Part shown: piece after piece, positions 1-10,278 of the stretch | Numbering within the stretch: position 1 is the stretch's first letter | How the letters are laid out: the number at the start of each line of letters is the position of its first letter | Assembly: GCA_030144725.1 (NCBI GenBank) | Contig: JASKMD010000029.1 | Location: forward strand, 15,891,135-15,955,134 | Source: Haematococcus lacustris | Lineage: Eukaryota; Chlorophyta; Chlorophyceae; Chlamydomonadales; Haematococcaceae | DNA length: 64,000 nt | Reading direction: 5' to 3' | Position numbers and translations under genes: made by a program | The notes under the pieces: generated by a model | Database searches by the model: none | Seen by the model: the letters and a program-made list of their open reading frames with translations, nothing else | What the model was told of the DNA's origin: nothing

Positions 1-1
1 C

Positions 2-1210
2 GCCACCGACAGCCTCTGCTCTATCTACCAGATCCGCCGAGCCCTCGCTAACCCGATGTCGCTCATCACACACAGACACAACGACATCCTGACCGCTATC
101 GCTACCCTCATCATCGATAGCCCCGTCACTATCCAATTCTACAAAGTCCGGGCCCACTCGGGAATCATCGGCAACGAAGGCGCAGATGCCCTCGCCAAGC
201 ACGCGGCGCTACACCCAGAGCTCGCCAACACCCCGGCCTACCGCCCGACCACACGGAAAGAGACCAACACCTGGCTCAACAACGAAGCTGACGGCGACAC
301 CCCCGTCCCACTGCCGGACTGCCGCCACAGCGTGCGAGCACACATGCACTGCAAACACAAGCTTGGCCTTGCCAATCAAGACAGTATCTACTACCAGATG
401 TCCCAGGAGATCACCAAAGCCGCGGCGAACGGAGCGGGCGAAAGGGTGATGACCGACACGAACATCTCCATACACGCGCAACGAACTGCCCTTCTCTACC
501 GTACTGGCGGGCTCTATAACCAAAAGCTGGCCATGCGCTGGAAACGGGCGACCGACGACCGGTGCCCACTCTGCGGGGAAGCCGATAGTGCCACTCACCT
601 CCTCTCGGGCTGCAGCGAGACACTACCGATGGTGCAAGAAAGGCATAACGGGGCCGGTCGCCTCATCGCTAAAGCCATAAGCAAGGGTACCCTAGGCGGG
701 TACATCCGATTCGCGGACACCGGCAGTTGGGAGAAGGGCGCGAAGGAAGACCTTGACCTCCCCAACGACACGCTACACACAACGTTACGAGCACTCGGGC
801 TGAAAACAGCGGCAACCAAAAACACCACTAGACCAGATATACTCATGGTGACGCCGCAAGCGAAGGCGGGCAAAAGCGGCAAAGCCACAAAACGGGTCAC
901 CATCATAGAAATCAAGTACTGCTCGGACTCAAGGTGGACGGATCAATTAGACAAGGCACTCAACCAACACACCAATCTAGCTCATACCATACGCAAGGAA
1001 GGTCACATGGTGGAGATTAGACCAATCCTCCTGGGCATAGGGGGCATAACTTATGAAGCACACACACGGCAACACCTCCTGGCCTTGGGGATCTCACAAG
1101 ATAACACTACTAAACTCCTACACAAGTTAACAAGACACGCGGTGGAGACAGCCCACTCCATTGCAAAGACAAGCTACAGACTCAGGGCTACTAAGAGGGA
1201 GGGAGGGTAG
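2..1210 (+). CDS. LINE (non-LTR retrotransposon) ORF2 C-terminus: RNase H domain plus zinc-knuckle tail, 5' partial
   Basis: The reading frame is already open at base 2 and ends with TAG at 1208-1210, so only the C-terminal part of a larger protein is in the window. The first residues hold an RNase H core: TDSLCSI supplies an acidic residue, then VRAHSGIIGNEGADALAK is the His/Asp end of the fold, as in LINE-encoded RNases H. About 130 residues later comes CPLCGEADSATHLLSGC, the Cys/His motif found downstream of RT or RNase H in many LINE ORF2 proteins. The role would be to degrade the RNA of the RNA:DNA hybrid and bind nucleic acid during target-primed integration. A TTC-repeat tail follows the stop. 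The endonuclease and reverse transcriptase would lie left of the window. The LINE clade cannot be decided without the RT. I am confident it is LINE-derived, less so that it is functional. Confidence 0.82.
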   Translation, partial: ATDSLCSIYQIRRALANPMSLITHRHNDILTAIATLIIDSPVTIQFYKVRAHSGIIGNEGADALAKHAALHPELANTPAYRPTTRKETNTWLNNEADGDTPVPLPDCRHSVRAHMHCKHKLGLANQDSIYYQMSQEITKAAANGAGERVMTDTNISIHAQRTALLYRTGGLYNQKLAMRWKRATDDRCPLCGEADSATHLLSGCSETLPMVQERHNGAGRLIAKAISKGTLGGYIRFADTGSWEKGAKEDLDLPNDTLHTTLRALGLKTAATKNTTRPDILMVTPQAKAGKSGKATKRVTIIEIKYCSDSRWTDQLDKALNQHTNLAHTIRKEGHMVEIRPILLGIGGITYEAHTRQHLLALGISQDNTTKLLHKLTRHAVETAHSIAKTSYRLRATKREGG

Positions 1211-1338
1211 GGGGGTCGCCTCTTTCTTGGCTTGATTGGTGGGAGCAGGCCGCGCCCCAGGCGGTAGCTCCTCCCTTAATGCACGCCGGTGAATACCGGA
1301 GTAGTCTTCTTCTTCTTCTAGTCTTCTTCTTCTTCTTG
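1211..1338 (+). repeat. LINE 3' UTR ending in a TTC-rich tail; junction with Copia-1
   Basis: After the LINE stop there are about 95 bases of non-coding sequence, then an imperfect (TTC)n tract at about 1306-1336. A short microsatellite instead of poly(A) is a known 3' end type for some LINEs. Directly right of it the sequence becomes Copia-1 reverse transcriptase coding sequence on the minus strand, so the tail marks the insertion point. The opposite LINE end and the rest of Copia-1 are outside the window, so a target duplication cannot be checked. Confidence 0.65.
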
Positions 1339-4300
1339 AATGTGGATGACTTCATCAGGCTGCAGTGTGCCATTCAGAAAGGCTGCCTCAACATCAATCT
1401 GGTGCACTTCCATGTCTCGTGCAGCTGCCAGAGCCAGCAGAGAGCGCAGAGTGGTGTGCTTGCTCACTGGTGCATACACATCTCCCACATCCACACCTGA
1501 GACTTGCATAAAACCCTTTGCCACCAGACGGGCTTTGAACTTCTCGATTGCCCCTGTAGCATCACGCTTGATCTTAAGCACCCACTTAGTAGGCAGCACA
1601 CGTGCACCAGATGGCCTTTCAACAAGAGTCCATGTGCCATTGGCATGCAAGGACGCCAGCTCAGTGTGCATGGCCTCACGCCAGTACTCAGCATGCGGTC
1701 CTGACAAGGCCTCAAGGACAGTGGGTGTGTCACTGGATGATGTGTCACTGACAGTCATGGAACCCAGCTCAGGCTGCCTGATCCTAATAGGTGGCTGCCT
1801 TGAGCGAGCAGGATTGCGACGAGGTGCATCAGGCATTACTGAGGCAGCAGGTAATGGAGCATCAGGTGCTGCCACAACAGGGGCTGAGTTAGCGGGAGGA
1901 GGAGGCAAGGCAGTTGGTCCAGCCAAAGGTATTGGCCTGAGGCCAGGAAATCTGAACCTGCCAATGCCAGGGAAGTTGTTGACTCCCACTGGGCCCCTGC
2001 TGGGGCTTCCACCAGGCCGTAGTAGGCCTCCCCCCACACTGTGGTCTGCTGCAGTACTCCCACTGCTTGCGGCAGCGGAAGAGCTGGTGCTGCTGCTTGC
2101 CTCCCCCCCAGCAGCTCTTGCGCTGTGTCTGCTGGGGGAGGGACTGCTTTGGCCCGACATCTGATGTTGCGGAGCTTGCTGCTGCGGCGCCTGCTGCTGA
2201 AGCTGCGGCGCCTGCTGCTGAGGCTGCAGCTGTTGCTGCTGTAAAGGTGGCCGCTGTGGAGAAGCAGGCGACAGAGGAGGTTGAGGAGAAGGAGGGGAGG
2301 GAGGTTGTTGGAAAACCAGAGCCGGAGCCGAAGTTGAAGGCGCTGGGGCAGGTAGAGGTAGCGAAGAAGGAGAAGGAGGTGGGGGTGCAGGTGCTGAAGC
2401 AGGCACGTTGGGCACAGGGGACTGCACAGGCAGCTGCAAGTTGCGGTGGTGGTCAAGAACTGCAGTCTCATCAATCTGCACGTCCTTGCTGATAATCAGC
2501 CTGCCATTCACCCACAGCTTGTAAGCTTTGCTGCCAACAGCGTAGCCCAGCAGGATGCCCTTGACTGCCTTAGGCTGGAGCTTGTTGCGATTGGGCTGTG
2601 TGACAAACACCCACGCAGTGGCTCCAAAGACACGCAGGGCAGAGAGGTTAGGCTTGCGATGGTAGAAGGCCTCCCAGGGCGTCACGGGTTGCCCTGTGAT
2701 GGGCAGCAGATTTCTGACATAGTTAGCCTTGAGGGCAGCATCAACCCAGAAACCAGGAGGCAACTGAGCTGTTAGTAGCATGCTGCGTGTGGCCTGCATG
2801 ATGGTTCTGTTCAAGCGCTCAGCCTTGCCGTTCTGTTCAGGGCAGTAAGGGGCAGAGAACTGCTGTTGGATGCCTTTGCTGCTGCACCAGGCACTCATGA
2901 TCTTGTTGCTGTACTCAGAACCGTTGTCTGACCTGAGAGCTTTGCAGCGCTGCCCTGACTGAGTTTCGAGCTCAGTGATGACACGCTGAACGGCTGCTGG
3001 CACCTGATCCTTACTGGAAAGCAGCTGAATGACAGACAGCCCAGTGTGCTCATCCAGAAAAGTGGCAATATAACGGCTGCCGTCTCTGCCAGCATGAGGC
3101 ATAGGGCCACAGACATCCATGTGAACGAGACCCAGTGCTGTTGTGACAGGCGGAGCATTGGTGGAGAGATCAAAACGAACACGGCGGTGCTGTTTGCCCA
3201 TGGCACAGCCAGGACATATGGCAGCGCTGCTGGCTGCCTCAGCGAAAGCTGCCTGTTTGACTGGAACCCCATTAACCATCCCTTCCCGCTGCATGCGAGT
3301 AAGGACAGAGAAAGAGGCATGTCCACAGCGCTGATGCCACACCTGAGGATCAAGCTCGTTGGGCTGCATGTGGAACGCATGGGGTAGAGGATTGTAGATG
3401 TTGTCTGGGTCGTACAGATGGGTGTCATCCACCTGGGCACTGTCTCCCATGACACGGCGACCCTCTGCCACGGCCCTGATGTGCCAGAGGTAGACTCCAG
3501 GAGGAGCCTTCCTAACCGTCATCTGCCACTCAGGTGGGTTGCCCCGGCCAATCAGATCACAGTGATCACCGTGGAAACGAAGTGTCACACCAGCACGAGT
3601 GAGCTCAGACACAGAGAGATAGCAGTAGGCGGCTGCTGGCGCATGGAGCACACCCGAGACTGCCCACTGCTCCCCTTGAGAGTTAGTAAGGTAGGTAGTG
3701 CCCTCACCCAGAACATCGATGGAAGACCCCTGGCCACCCAGCTGTAGCTGGATAGGGGGGTCGAAGGTATGGTAGTTAGAGAGACAGGAGCGCCAGGGCA
3801 TGATGTGCCTGTTGGCACCTGAGTCAATGACCCAGCGTGGCATCCTGGCGTAGAAGTCCAGGAACTCCTCATCAGTCATGTTCTCAGGGACCAGATGCCC
3901 TGGGAGAGGAGTGGCAACTGGCTCAGTGCGCGACAGCATAGGAAAGCGGTTTGTCCTGGCCATGAACAGGACATTGGCCGGCTCAGCATCTGACTGCTGC
4001 TGCATGCTGCTGCTTGCTGAGTCTGCGCTCCTGCCGACTGCACCATCCCCCCTGCCCCTGCTGGGGCTGTTGCCTCGAGGCCTGTTGGGGCTCAGCTGAG
4101 CCTGGGCCAGGCTGGGGCTAGCTGGTCTGGCGAAGCTCCCATGGTCGCGTGCGTATCTGCGGCACTCAGACAGGACGTGGCCAGGGTAGTTGCAGTACTG
4201 GCAGACAGGCCGAGAGGATCTGCCTTGCTGCTGAGAGGAGACTGGCCTGGAGGCAGTAGGAATGACCCCCCCCCGCCCGGCTGTGTAGCCCCCCCTGAGT

Positions 4301-5118
4301 GCCCCCCTGACAGGAGAGCTGCCCCTGCCCCTGAAACTGGGCAGTGGACCCCTACCCCTGGAGTAGGTGAAAGATGAGCTTCAGAGGGTGGAACCAGGCT
4401 GAGTGGATTGAGAGGATTGAATGGACTGCTCCTGTAGGTAGTCTGCTTCAGACTGTAGAAGGACCTTCTTCACCACATCAAGGTCGGCGTTCCCAACAGT
4501 CAGCTGGTACCTGAGCAGCTGGATGGCAATCTTGAACTCAGGAGGCATGGCATTGAGGACGGCCAGCATGAGGGAGTGATCAGAGGGAGGACAGCCAGCT
4601 GAGGTGAGCTCATCACGCAACAGCATGGTTCTGGCAAAGAAGCCTGCCACAGTTTCATCTGCTTGCATGCGTAGCTGCGACAGCTGTACTTGCAGCTGCG
4701 ATTGCCGTGCGATGGAGACTTGCACGAATTCTGCTGCTAGCTGTTCCCAGGCTTCCTGCGCTGTTGCAGCTGAGGAGACTGCCCGGGCATGCTGATCGCT
4801 GACATAACGCAGAATGATATTGCGGGCTTTGAGGTTGGCAATGTTGTCAGCTGCGACTCTGGCGCGCTGAGAGGCATGGGCGGCATGTTGCGCTGGGGTA
4901 GCATCGTTGGCAAGGGCTGGAGGTGCGGTGGCGAGACCATTCTCTACCACATAGTAAACCCCAGCCTCTTCCAGCATTCCCCGCAGCCTGATAACCCAGA
5001 TGGCATAGTTGTCTTTGTCTAAAACTGGGATGAGAGCTCCGCCACTGACGCTGGCGCTGGCGCTGGCCGACATAGTAGTGCGGCAGCGAATGACCCTAAA
5101 GCAACTTACGTGTTGCAC
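1339..5118 (-). pseudogene. Copia-1 Gag-Pol, one in-frame TGA, cut in RT by the LINE
   Basis: Read on the minus strand, one frame runs from 5118 (or a second Met at 5073) to the LINE junction. Order of parts: a Gag capsid-like domain (about 5070-4400); an in-frame TGA at 4381-4383; a zinc knuckle CQYCNYPGHVLSEC near 4160-4200; protease WVIDSGANRH near 3810; the pre-integrase His/Cys motif (WHQRCGHAS ... CPGCAMGKQH) near 3200-3330; integrase with HMDVCGP, SDNGSEY and PEQNGKAERLN; a Pro/Gln/Ser-rich spacer; and the start of RT (GDVYAPVSKHTTLR, then EAAFLNGTL). The frame then runs into the LINE tail, so the catalytic YVDD and RNase H are missing here. The stretch between the TGA and 4005 is open in the same frame, so the TGA is the only break seen between Gag and Pol. 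It could be a decay mutation or a readthrough codon. Confidence 0.88.
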
Positions 5119-5158
5119 GTCGTGGTGTCTTTAGATCCACGCACAGCAGTTGTGCTGT

Positions 5159-5170
5159 GGGCCCATAACC
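5159..5170 (-). other. Copia-1 primer binding site (initiator tRNA-Met anticodon arm type)
   Basis: The plus strand reads GGGCCCATAACC, so the element strand reads GGTTATGGGCCC, one base from the LTR end. This is complementary to the anticodon stem-loop of eukaryotic initiator tRNA-Met (CAT anticodon inside GGGCCCATAACCC), not to a tRNA 3' end. Confidence 0.7.
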
Positions 5171-5171
5171 C

Positions 5172-5419
5172 TGTAGAAGAGCGTGGGACAGACGAGACAC
5201 CAGACGAGGGTTATTACAGCGAGAGCCTAGATCATGGCACAGAGGCAGGCTCTCATACCTGTAGAAGAGCGTGGGACAGACGAGACACCAGACGAGGGTG
5301 CCTACGAATGTCTGTCACCACGCTAAATACCGACTGTCACTCGGAGTCACTCAGAAGCTGGACAGCTGGACCTATCACCGGTGCAAGATTAGATCTGCAC
5401 CGGGGCATGATTCACAACA
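5172..5419 (-). repeat. Copia-1 5' LTR
   Basis: The 248-bp segment reads TGTAGAAG...TTCACAACA on the plus strand and so has TG...CA ends on either strand. It abuts the primer binding site. A module of about 40 bp starting CTGTAGAAGAGCGTGGGACA occurs twice (5171-5210 and 5259-5298). Right of it the sequence is Copia-2a integrase-side coding sequence, so Copia-1 is inserted in Copia-2a. The partner LTR is left of the window. Confidence 0.75.
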
Positions 5420-8024
5420 GTGGCTGCCGATCGCGCTGAGACCTGCGAACATCAGGCGGCAGCACCGGCGGCGGCACGGGCAAATCTGCATCCCTGCTCC
5501 CACTGACCCCGCTGTCGCTGAGATCCCCACTCCCACTAGCACCATTGCTGGCACTGCTGCTGCGAGCTGGAGGCTCTTCCCCCCCAGCTGAAGTGCCTGC
5601 ATTGCTGCTGGCGTCCGAGGCATGGCCACTATTGCCAACGGGCGGCACCGGTGGCAGCGGCGGCGGCTGCGGCACAGGGCGTTCTGCCTCACCACCACCG
5701 GGTGGCACCGGTGGCGGCAGCGGCGGCACAGGGCGCTCAGCCCCACCACCACCGGGTGGCACCGGTGGCGGCGGCAGCGGCGGCACAGGGCGCTCTGCCC
5801 CACCACCACCGGGTGGCACCGGTGGCGGCGGCAGCGGCGGCGGGAGCGGTGCTGCTGGCGCTGGGTTGCCTACCCCTAGGCCCCCGTCCCGCTCCTGCCC
5901 TGAGCTGACTGGCTGCGGCTGTGCGCTGCTGAGCTCTCCTGCAACCACTGCGCGCTCGTCAAACTGCACGTCCTTGCTCACCAGCACCCTGTCCCCCACC
6001 AGCACCCGGTAGGCCTTAGCCCCATTCTCATAGCCCACTAGCTTGCCCATGACAGCTTTGGCACCAAACTTGGTGCGGCTGGTCTGCGGCACGTGTACCC
6101 AGGCTGTGGCGCCAAACACCCGCAGGAAGTTGAGGTCAGGCTTGACACCTGAGAAGGCCTCTAGGGGGGTGAGTTGCTTGCCTGTGACGGGCAGCATGTT
6201 GCGCGCAAGGTTGGCCAGTCTCATGGCCTCAGCCCAGTTCCTGATGGCAAGACCTGACATGTGTAGCATGCTGCGAGCCTTTTCTTGCAGCGAGCGGTTC
6301 AAGCGCTCTGCACTGCCATTCTGTTCTGGGCTGTAGGGTGCTGAATGTTGCTGCTTGATGCCCTTGCTGCTGCAGTAGCTGCGCATGGCGCCGTTGAAGT
6401 ACTCGCTGCCATTGTCTGACCGGAGCACGAGGACCTGATGCCCAGACTGCTTCTCCAGCAGCGCTACCACATGCTGCACAGCAGCTGGCACGTCTGACTT
6501 CTGCTTCAGCATCACAACAACTGACAGCCCCGTGTAGTCATCCAGGAAGGTGGCAAAGTACCTGCTCCCATCCCGGGCTGGCTGGCTGATTGGCCCGCAG
6601 ACATCCATGTGCACCAGAGCAAGTGGGCGGGTCACAGCAGGCTCATTGTTAGGCAAGGTGTCAGCCACCTTCCGGTGTTGTTTGCCAAGAGCACACCCTG
6701 CACACACCCCAGGCTCGCTGTCAGCTGCTGTGAACTGCTGAGCTGATACCTCTACCCCCTGCACCATCCCCATGCGCTGCATGCGAGAGAGAAGGGAGTA
6801 GCTGGCATGCCCTGTGCGCTGGTGCCACACCTGGGGCGTCACGGCAGCATTGCTGCTGGAAGCGCACACAGCAGGGGTGGCAGCGGGGGCACGCATGGGG
6901 ATGCCTGAGAAGGCATACATGCCCCCCTGCTGGACTGCACGAAGGCGAAAGCCTGCATTGGCCTCCTTGCCCACATGCCTGCTGGCGCCGGAGTCAATGA
7001 TGAACTGCTCCGCGCTGGCTGCAGGCGTGAAGGCTGGGAGGCTGGCCATTGCCACCACCGGTGTGGCAACCGGTGGCGCAACAGCACAGGCGAGGAGGGA
7101 GGCGCTAAGCACCGCAGTGGTGCTGCTGCTGGCACCTGTCCCACTGCCCCCTGCCCCTGGACCCCTGCCCCCTCGACCCCCGCTTGACTGCCCCTGCTCC
7201 CGGATGCGCTTGCGGCACTCAGCCTTGAAGTGCCCTGCTTTGCCACAGTAGTGGCAGACACCCTTGCTGCCTGCATGGGCAGCTGGTGGGTTGCTGCTTT
7301 GGGTGGCAGCGGCTCGGCCCTGCACCTGCCCAGAACCCCTACCCTTGCCAAACCTCCCACCCATGGCCATGAGGCCGAGCTGCTGGCGGCTGCTCTGCTG
7401 CAGCTGATCCTGCTCCCACTGCAACAGTTGCACCTGCATGCTGTCGAGGGTAGGGTTAGCGCCAGGGGTGAACTTGATGATCTCAACCACATGGGCAAAG
7501 GAGTCTGGCAGAGCTTGCAGGATCTTGAGCACTACCTGCCGCTCTGGTGTGGGGCAGTCAGCTGCCTTGAGCTCCGCCCACAGCTGCCTAGTGCGGCTGT
7601 ACAGCTCACCAACTGACTCTGTGTCCCCCTTGAGGAGGTTGTGCAGCTGATCTTGCAGCTGCGCCTGCCGCGCAACTGATTGCTGAGAGAAAATGGCTTT
7701 GAGCGCACTCCAGGCTGCTTTGGCTGAAGCGGCTTCTGCGACAACAGAGCCATGCATATCCAGGACATGGTTGCCGATGAGCCCAACCGCCTTGCGGTCG
7801 AGCATCCTGTCATGCTTTGCAGCAAGCACCGCTGCTGCATGCTCTGTCCGAGCTGCCGCGCTGGCATCTGAAGCCAGGGGCGCTGGAGCCTCTGCTGCAC
7901 CCTCGTCTACCACCTGCCAAAGCCCGTGCTCCTCGAGCTTGAAACGCATTCTCATGAACCATTTAGCTGAGTTCCCGCTGCCTAGCGGCTGGAAGCCTAC
8001 CCCTGAGGCTGTACTGGGCTGCAT
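5420..8024 (-). pseudogene. Copia-2a Gag-Pol fragment (Gag to integrase), interrupted by Copia-1
   Basis: A minus-strand frame opens at 8024 and stays open until Copia-1 starts. Parts in order: a Gag capsid-like region (about residues 10-200); zinc knuckle CHYCGKAGHFKAEC (about residue 257); protease motif FIIDSGASRH followed almost at once by unrelated residues, so most of the protease seems deleted; the pre-integrase motif WHQRTGHAS ... CAGCALGKQH; integrase with HMDVCGP, SDNGSEYF and PEQNGSAERLN; then a spacer made of proline-rich repeats (PLPPPPVPPGGGGAERPVP units, encoded by a minisatellite at about 5640-5870). Reverse transcriptase and RNase H would lie beyond Copia-1. The element cannot be autonomous because the protease is shortened and Pol is split. 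Confidence 0.85.
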
Positions 8025-8124
8025 GCTGAGTGCGAACCCCGATCGCGCGATCTGCGCGGAAAATGCGGCAGCGAACTACCCACACTGGTGCGACTGCACC
8101 CCCGCCTAGCTGCTTGTGCTAGAA

Positions 8125-8136
8125 GGGCCCATAACC
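8125..8136 (-). other. Copia-2a primer binding site
   Basis: The same 12 bases as in Copia-1 and Copia-3 (GGGCCCATAACC on plus) abut the LTR end TGTTAG with no spacer base. The match to the initiator tRNA-Met anticodon arm and its position between LTR and gag support the call. Confidence 0.7.
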
Positions 8137-8176
8137 TGTTAGAACGGGACCAGACTAAGGTTACAAACACAGCCTC
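8137..8176 (-). repeat. Copia-2a 5' LTR, truncated
   Basis: About 38 bases (TGTTAGAACGGGACCAG... to ...ACACAGCC) match part of the 212-bp LTR at 9927-10138. The similarity stops abruptly near 8175, so the rest of this LTR was lost or replaced. Confidence 0.6.
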
Positions 8177-8199
8177 AGCCAAAAATCAGCTACGCCAGG

Positions 8200-8394
8200 T
8201 TGACCAACACGATGAAATGCTCCATCAAAGGGCTCTCGACCGTGAAGAGTGAAGCCAAGCCAACTGCAGCAACGGCAGATGATCCACCCATGCGCAAACG
8301 TGGCAGGCCATCGGGCTCCAAAAACAAGCCTAAGCCAGCACCAACAGCACAAGCCACGCCCACTCCCATACGCACGGTTGGTGTGCAAAACTAG
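8200..8394 (+). CDS. Small ORF with an AT-hook motif, possibly a transposon remnant
   Basis: The 64-codon frame contains MRKRGRPSGSKNKPKP, a good AT-hook (core RGRP flanked by basic residues), which binds the minor groove of AT-rich DNA. The rest is Ala/Pro/Thr-rich. No signal peptide or other domain is seen. It lies between the truncated Copia-2a LTR and a set of degenerate tandem repeats. The repeats are open in another frame, so the original protein may have continued through a frameshift. Such AT-hook N-termini occur in transposon-encoded proteins and in nuclear proteins. I cannot name a family. Confidence 0.4.
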   Translation: MTNTMKCSIKGLSTVKSEAKPTAATADDPPMRKRGRPSGSKNKPKPAPTAQATPTPIRTVGVQN

Positions 8395-8429
8395 CAGCAG
8401 CGCCAACAACGGCAGTGCCAGCCCTAGCA

Positions 8430-8620
8430 GCGCCAACAATAGCCGGGGTGGCTGGATGCACGAAGTCAACTGTTGGGGTGTTTGGCCAGGCTGGGGCAGC
8501 AGCCGGGGTGGCTGGCCGCACCGGGTCAGCTGCCGGGGTGGCTGGCCAAGGTGGGGCAGCAGCTCGGGAGGCTGGCCGCACCAAGTCTACTACTGGGGTG
8601 CTTGCCTGCGGTGCGGCCTG
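8430..8620 (+). repeat. Degenerate tandem repeat, units of about 36-48 bp
   Basis: Units built around GCCGGGGTGGCTGG and GGCAGCAGC recur about five times. In one frame they encode Gly/Ala/Val-rich repeats such as GAAAGVAGRTGSAAGVAG. They follow the AT-hook ORF and may be its decayed C-terminus. Confidence 0.5.
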
Positions 8621-8640
8621 GGTAACTGCTAGGGCATGCA

Positions 8641-9926
8641 AGTTTGAGAGTTTAAAGGTGTACCGGCACTGCAAGGAGCCACAGGAACACCATGGTGACT
8701 TGGTGCACAGTTACACCGGTGTCACTTGGGCTTGACTTGGTGACCTGTGCATAAAGTGTGTAAACCATGGAGGATTGACATGTTATGCAAGCGATGGCTG
8801 TCTAGATTATTTATAAGCACAATCCACATTCGCAAATCTGTGTTTTGCTGCATTTCTTGCATCGAGAAAAAGTAAACAATGTTTTTTTGGGTCGGGAAAC
8901 GAGTATTTAATTTTGTTATTCGAGGCCTCGCGAATCAAAAGGGAGAGTACGGTATGACTGGATTACGATTTTCACCGTTTGTAGGGCGGTGGAGAAGAGT
9001 TGAGACTTAGCGAGCGGAGAGTAGGCTAGCGGAGACCCCTAGCTATGTATGGATCACTAAGCCACGGCCATATCTGCCAAGGGTAGCCCACAAGGCAGAT
9101 GATATGTCCATGCTGAAATTTGATCTAAAATGATATATTTGAGGTCGCGCCCTACTGGGCCTGTAACCACCCACAGGGCTTAGCAGCCGTCAGTTTCATG
9201 AGAAGCCCAATGGTCTTAGGAGCGAACATGGCACCGAAGATGGGGTTTGTAATCATCTAGGGTGCAACCAATTATACACTGGTCAATGCCTCGTGTATGC
9301 CCCAATGTCAATGACGTGAGTGTGTGTTGACCTGATCTGTAGGTACCCAGCTGGGGTACAGGTACAAGTTAAACCCTCCAGCTTGACTTCATAGCAGGAC
9401 TCAACTAAGGAGCCGAGGGCGCAGCAGGCTGGTGCGTGGCCAAGTGTGATGCTCTCGTGCACTACTCTACACACAGCCTCCTCACTGGCAGGCATCTTGT
9501 TACAGCCACGACCCCTGGCCCCCCCATAGGGCAGGCGGCTGGCGAAGGAATTGTGTGCACAGGTCTTTTGTCGATAAGCTGACCAGCGACGCATGAGTCC
9601 TCCAGTCCAGTTTGCAATAAGTGTTGCTCATGCAGTAGGGAGGTGTGTACAAAATTTGTTGGCTGAGGTGGATGTCAACGTGCAGAACTCAGGCGTCTCC
9701 AACTGACAGAAAAACTACCTAAAAAACAAAACGACGCCGCATCCCAGGCACGTGGTTTCTAGTTATGTTTTGCACATACCCGGATAAACAACTCTGTCAG
9801 CTACGCGGTGCAACGTCTTTCATTCAATACCGCGCAGTGTGCTGAGCTCAATGGCGGCTCAAATCTTTGCATTCAATGCATGCGTGCTTTGCTCATGCGG
9901 GCCTCGCCGCGACCGCCCGCCGTGAC
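8641..9926. other. No recognisable gene; mixed intergenic or decayed transposon DNA
   Basis: This stretch is less GC-rich than its surroundings, notably about 8790-8960. A 103-codon minus-strand frame at 9283-9594 has no motif I recognise and lacks supporting splice or domain signals. I see no tRNA, no clear promoter and no intact repeat ends. Confidence 0.5.
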
Positions 9927-10138
9927 TGTTAGAAACCTGTAAGCGGACAGCGCAGAACGGGACCAGACTAAGGTTACAAACACAGCCACGGAAACACAAC
10001 AGTGGCTCACACACCTGTAAGCGGACAGCGCAGAACGGGACCAGACTAAGGTCCCGAGCAAGGCTCACAGGCGAACTAAAAGCAACGAAAGGTCACACTA
10101 CCGAGGTTGGCCTGACTGGCACACCTCTACTTCTAACA
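9927..10138 (-). repeat. Copia-2b 3' LTR
   Basis: The 212-bp segment has TGTTAGAA at its left end and TTCTAACA at its right, so TG...CA ends on the element strand. A module starting CCTGTAAGCGGACAGC is present twice (about 9937-9974 and 10014-10051). On the element side CCTGAGTGGGAG precedes the LTR as a polypurine tract. Confidence 0.75.
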
Positions 10139-10278
10139 CTCCCACTCAGGCAGGACAGCCTCAAACACAGCTAGGTAAACCACAAGGCAACTAGCTGCTC
10201 AAACACCGTCAAAGCACACAGCGTACCGAACCATGTCCACGACAGGTCGGTCAACAGGCAAACAGGCAGACAGACACC

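Noticed and set aside
1318..1338. Acidic EEEED C-terminus of the Copia-1 protein
   Set aside because: It is the TTC tail of the inserted LINE read on the other strand.
9283..9594. 103-codon minus-strand frame
   Set aside because: No recognisable motif, no repeat of it elsewhere in the window, and length compatible with chance in GC-rich DNA.
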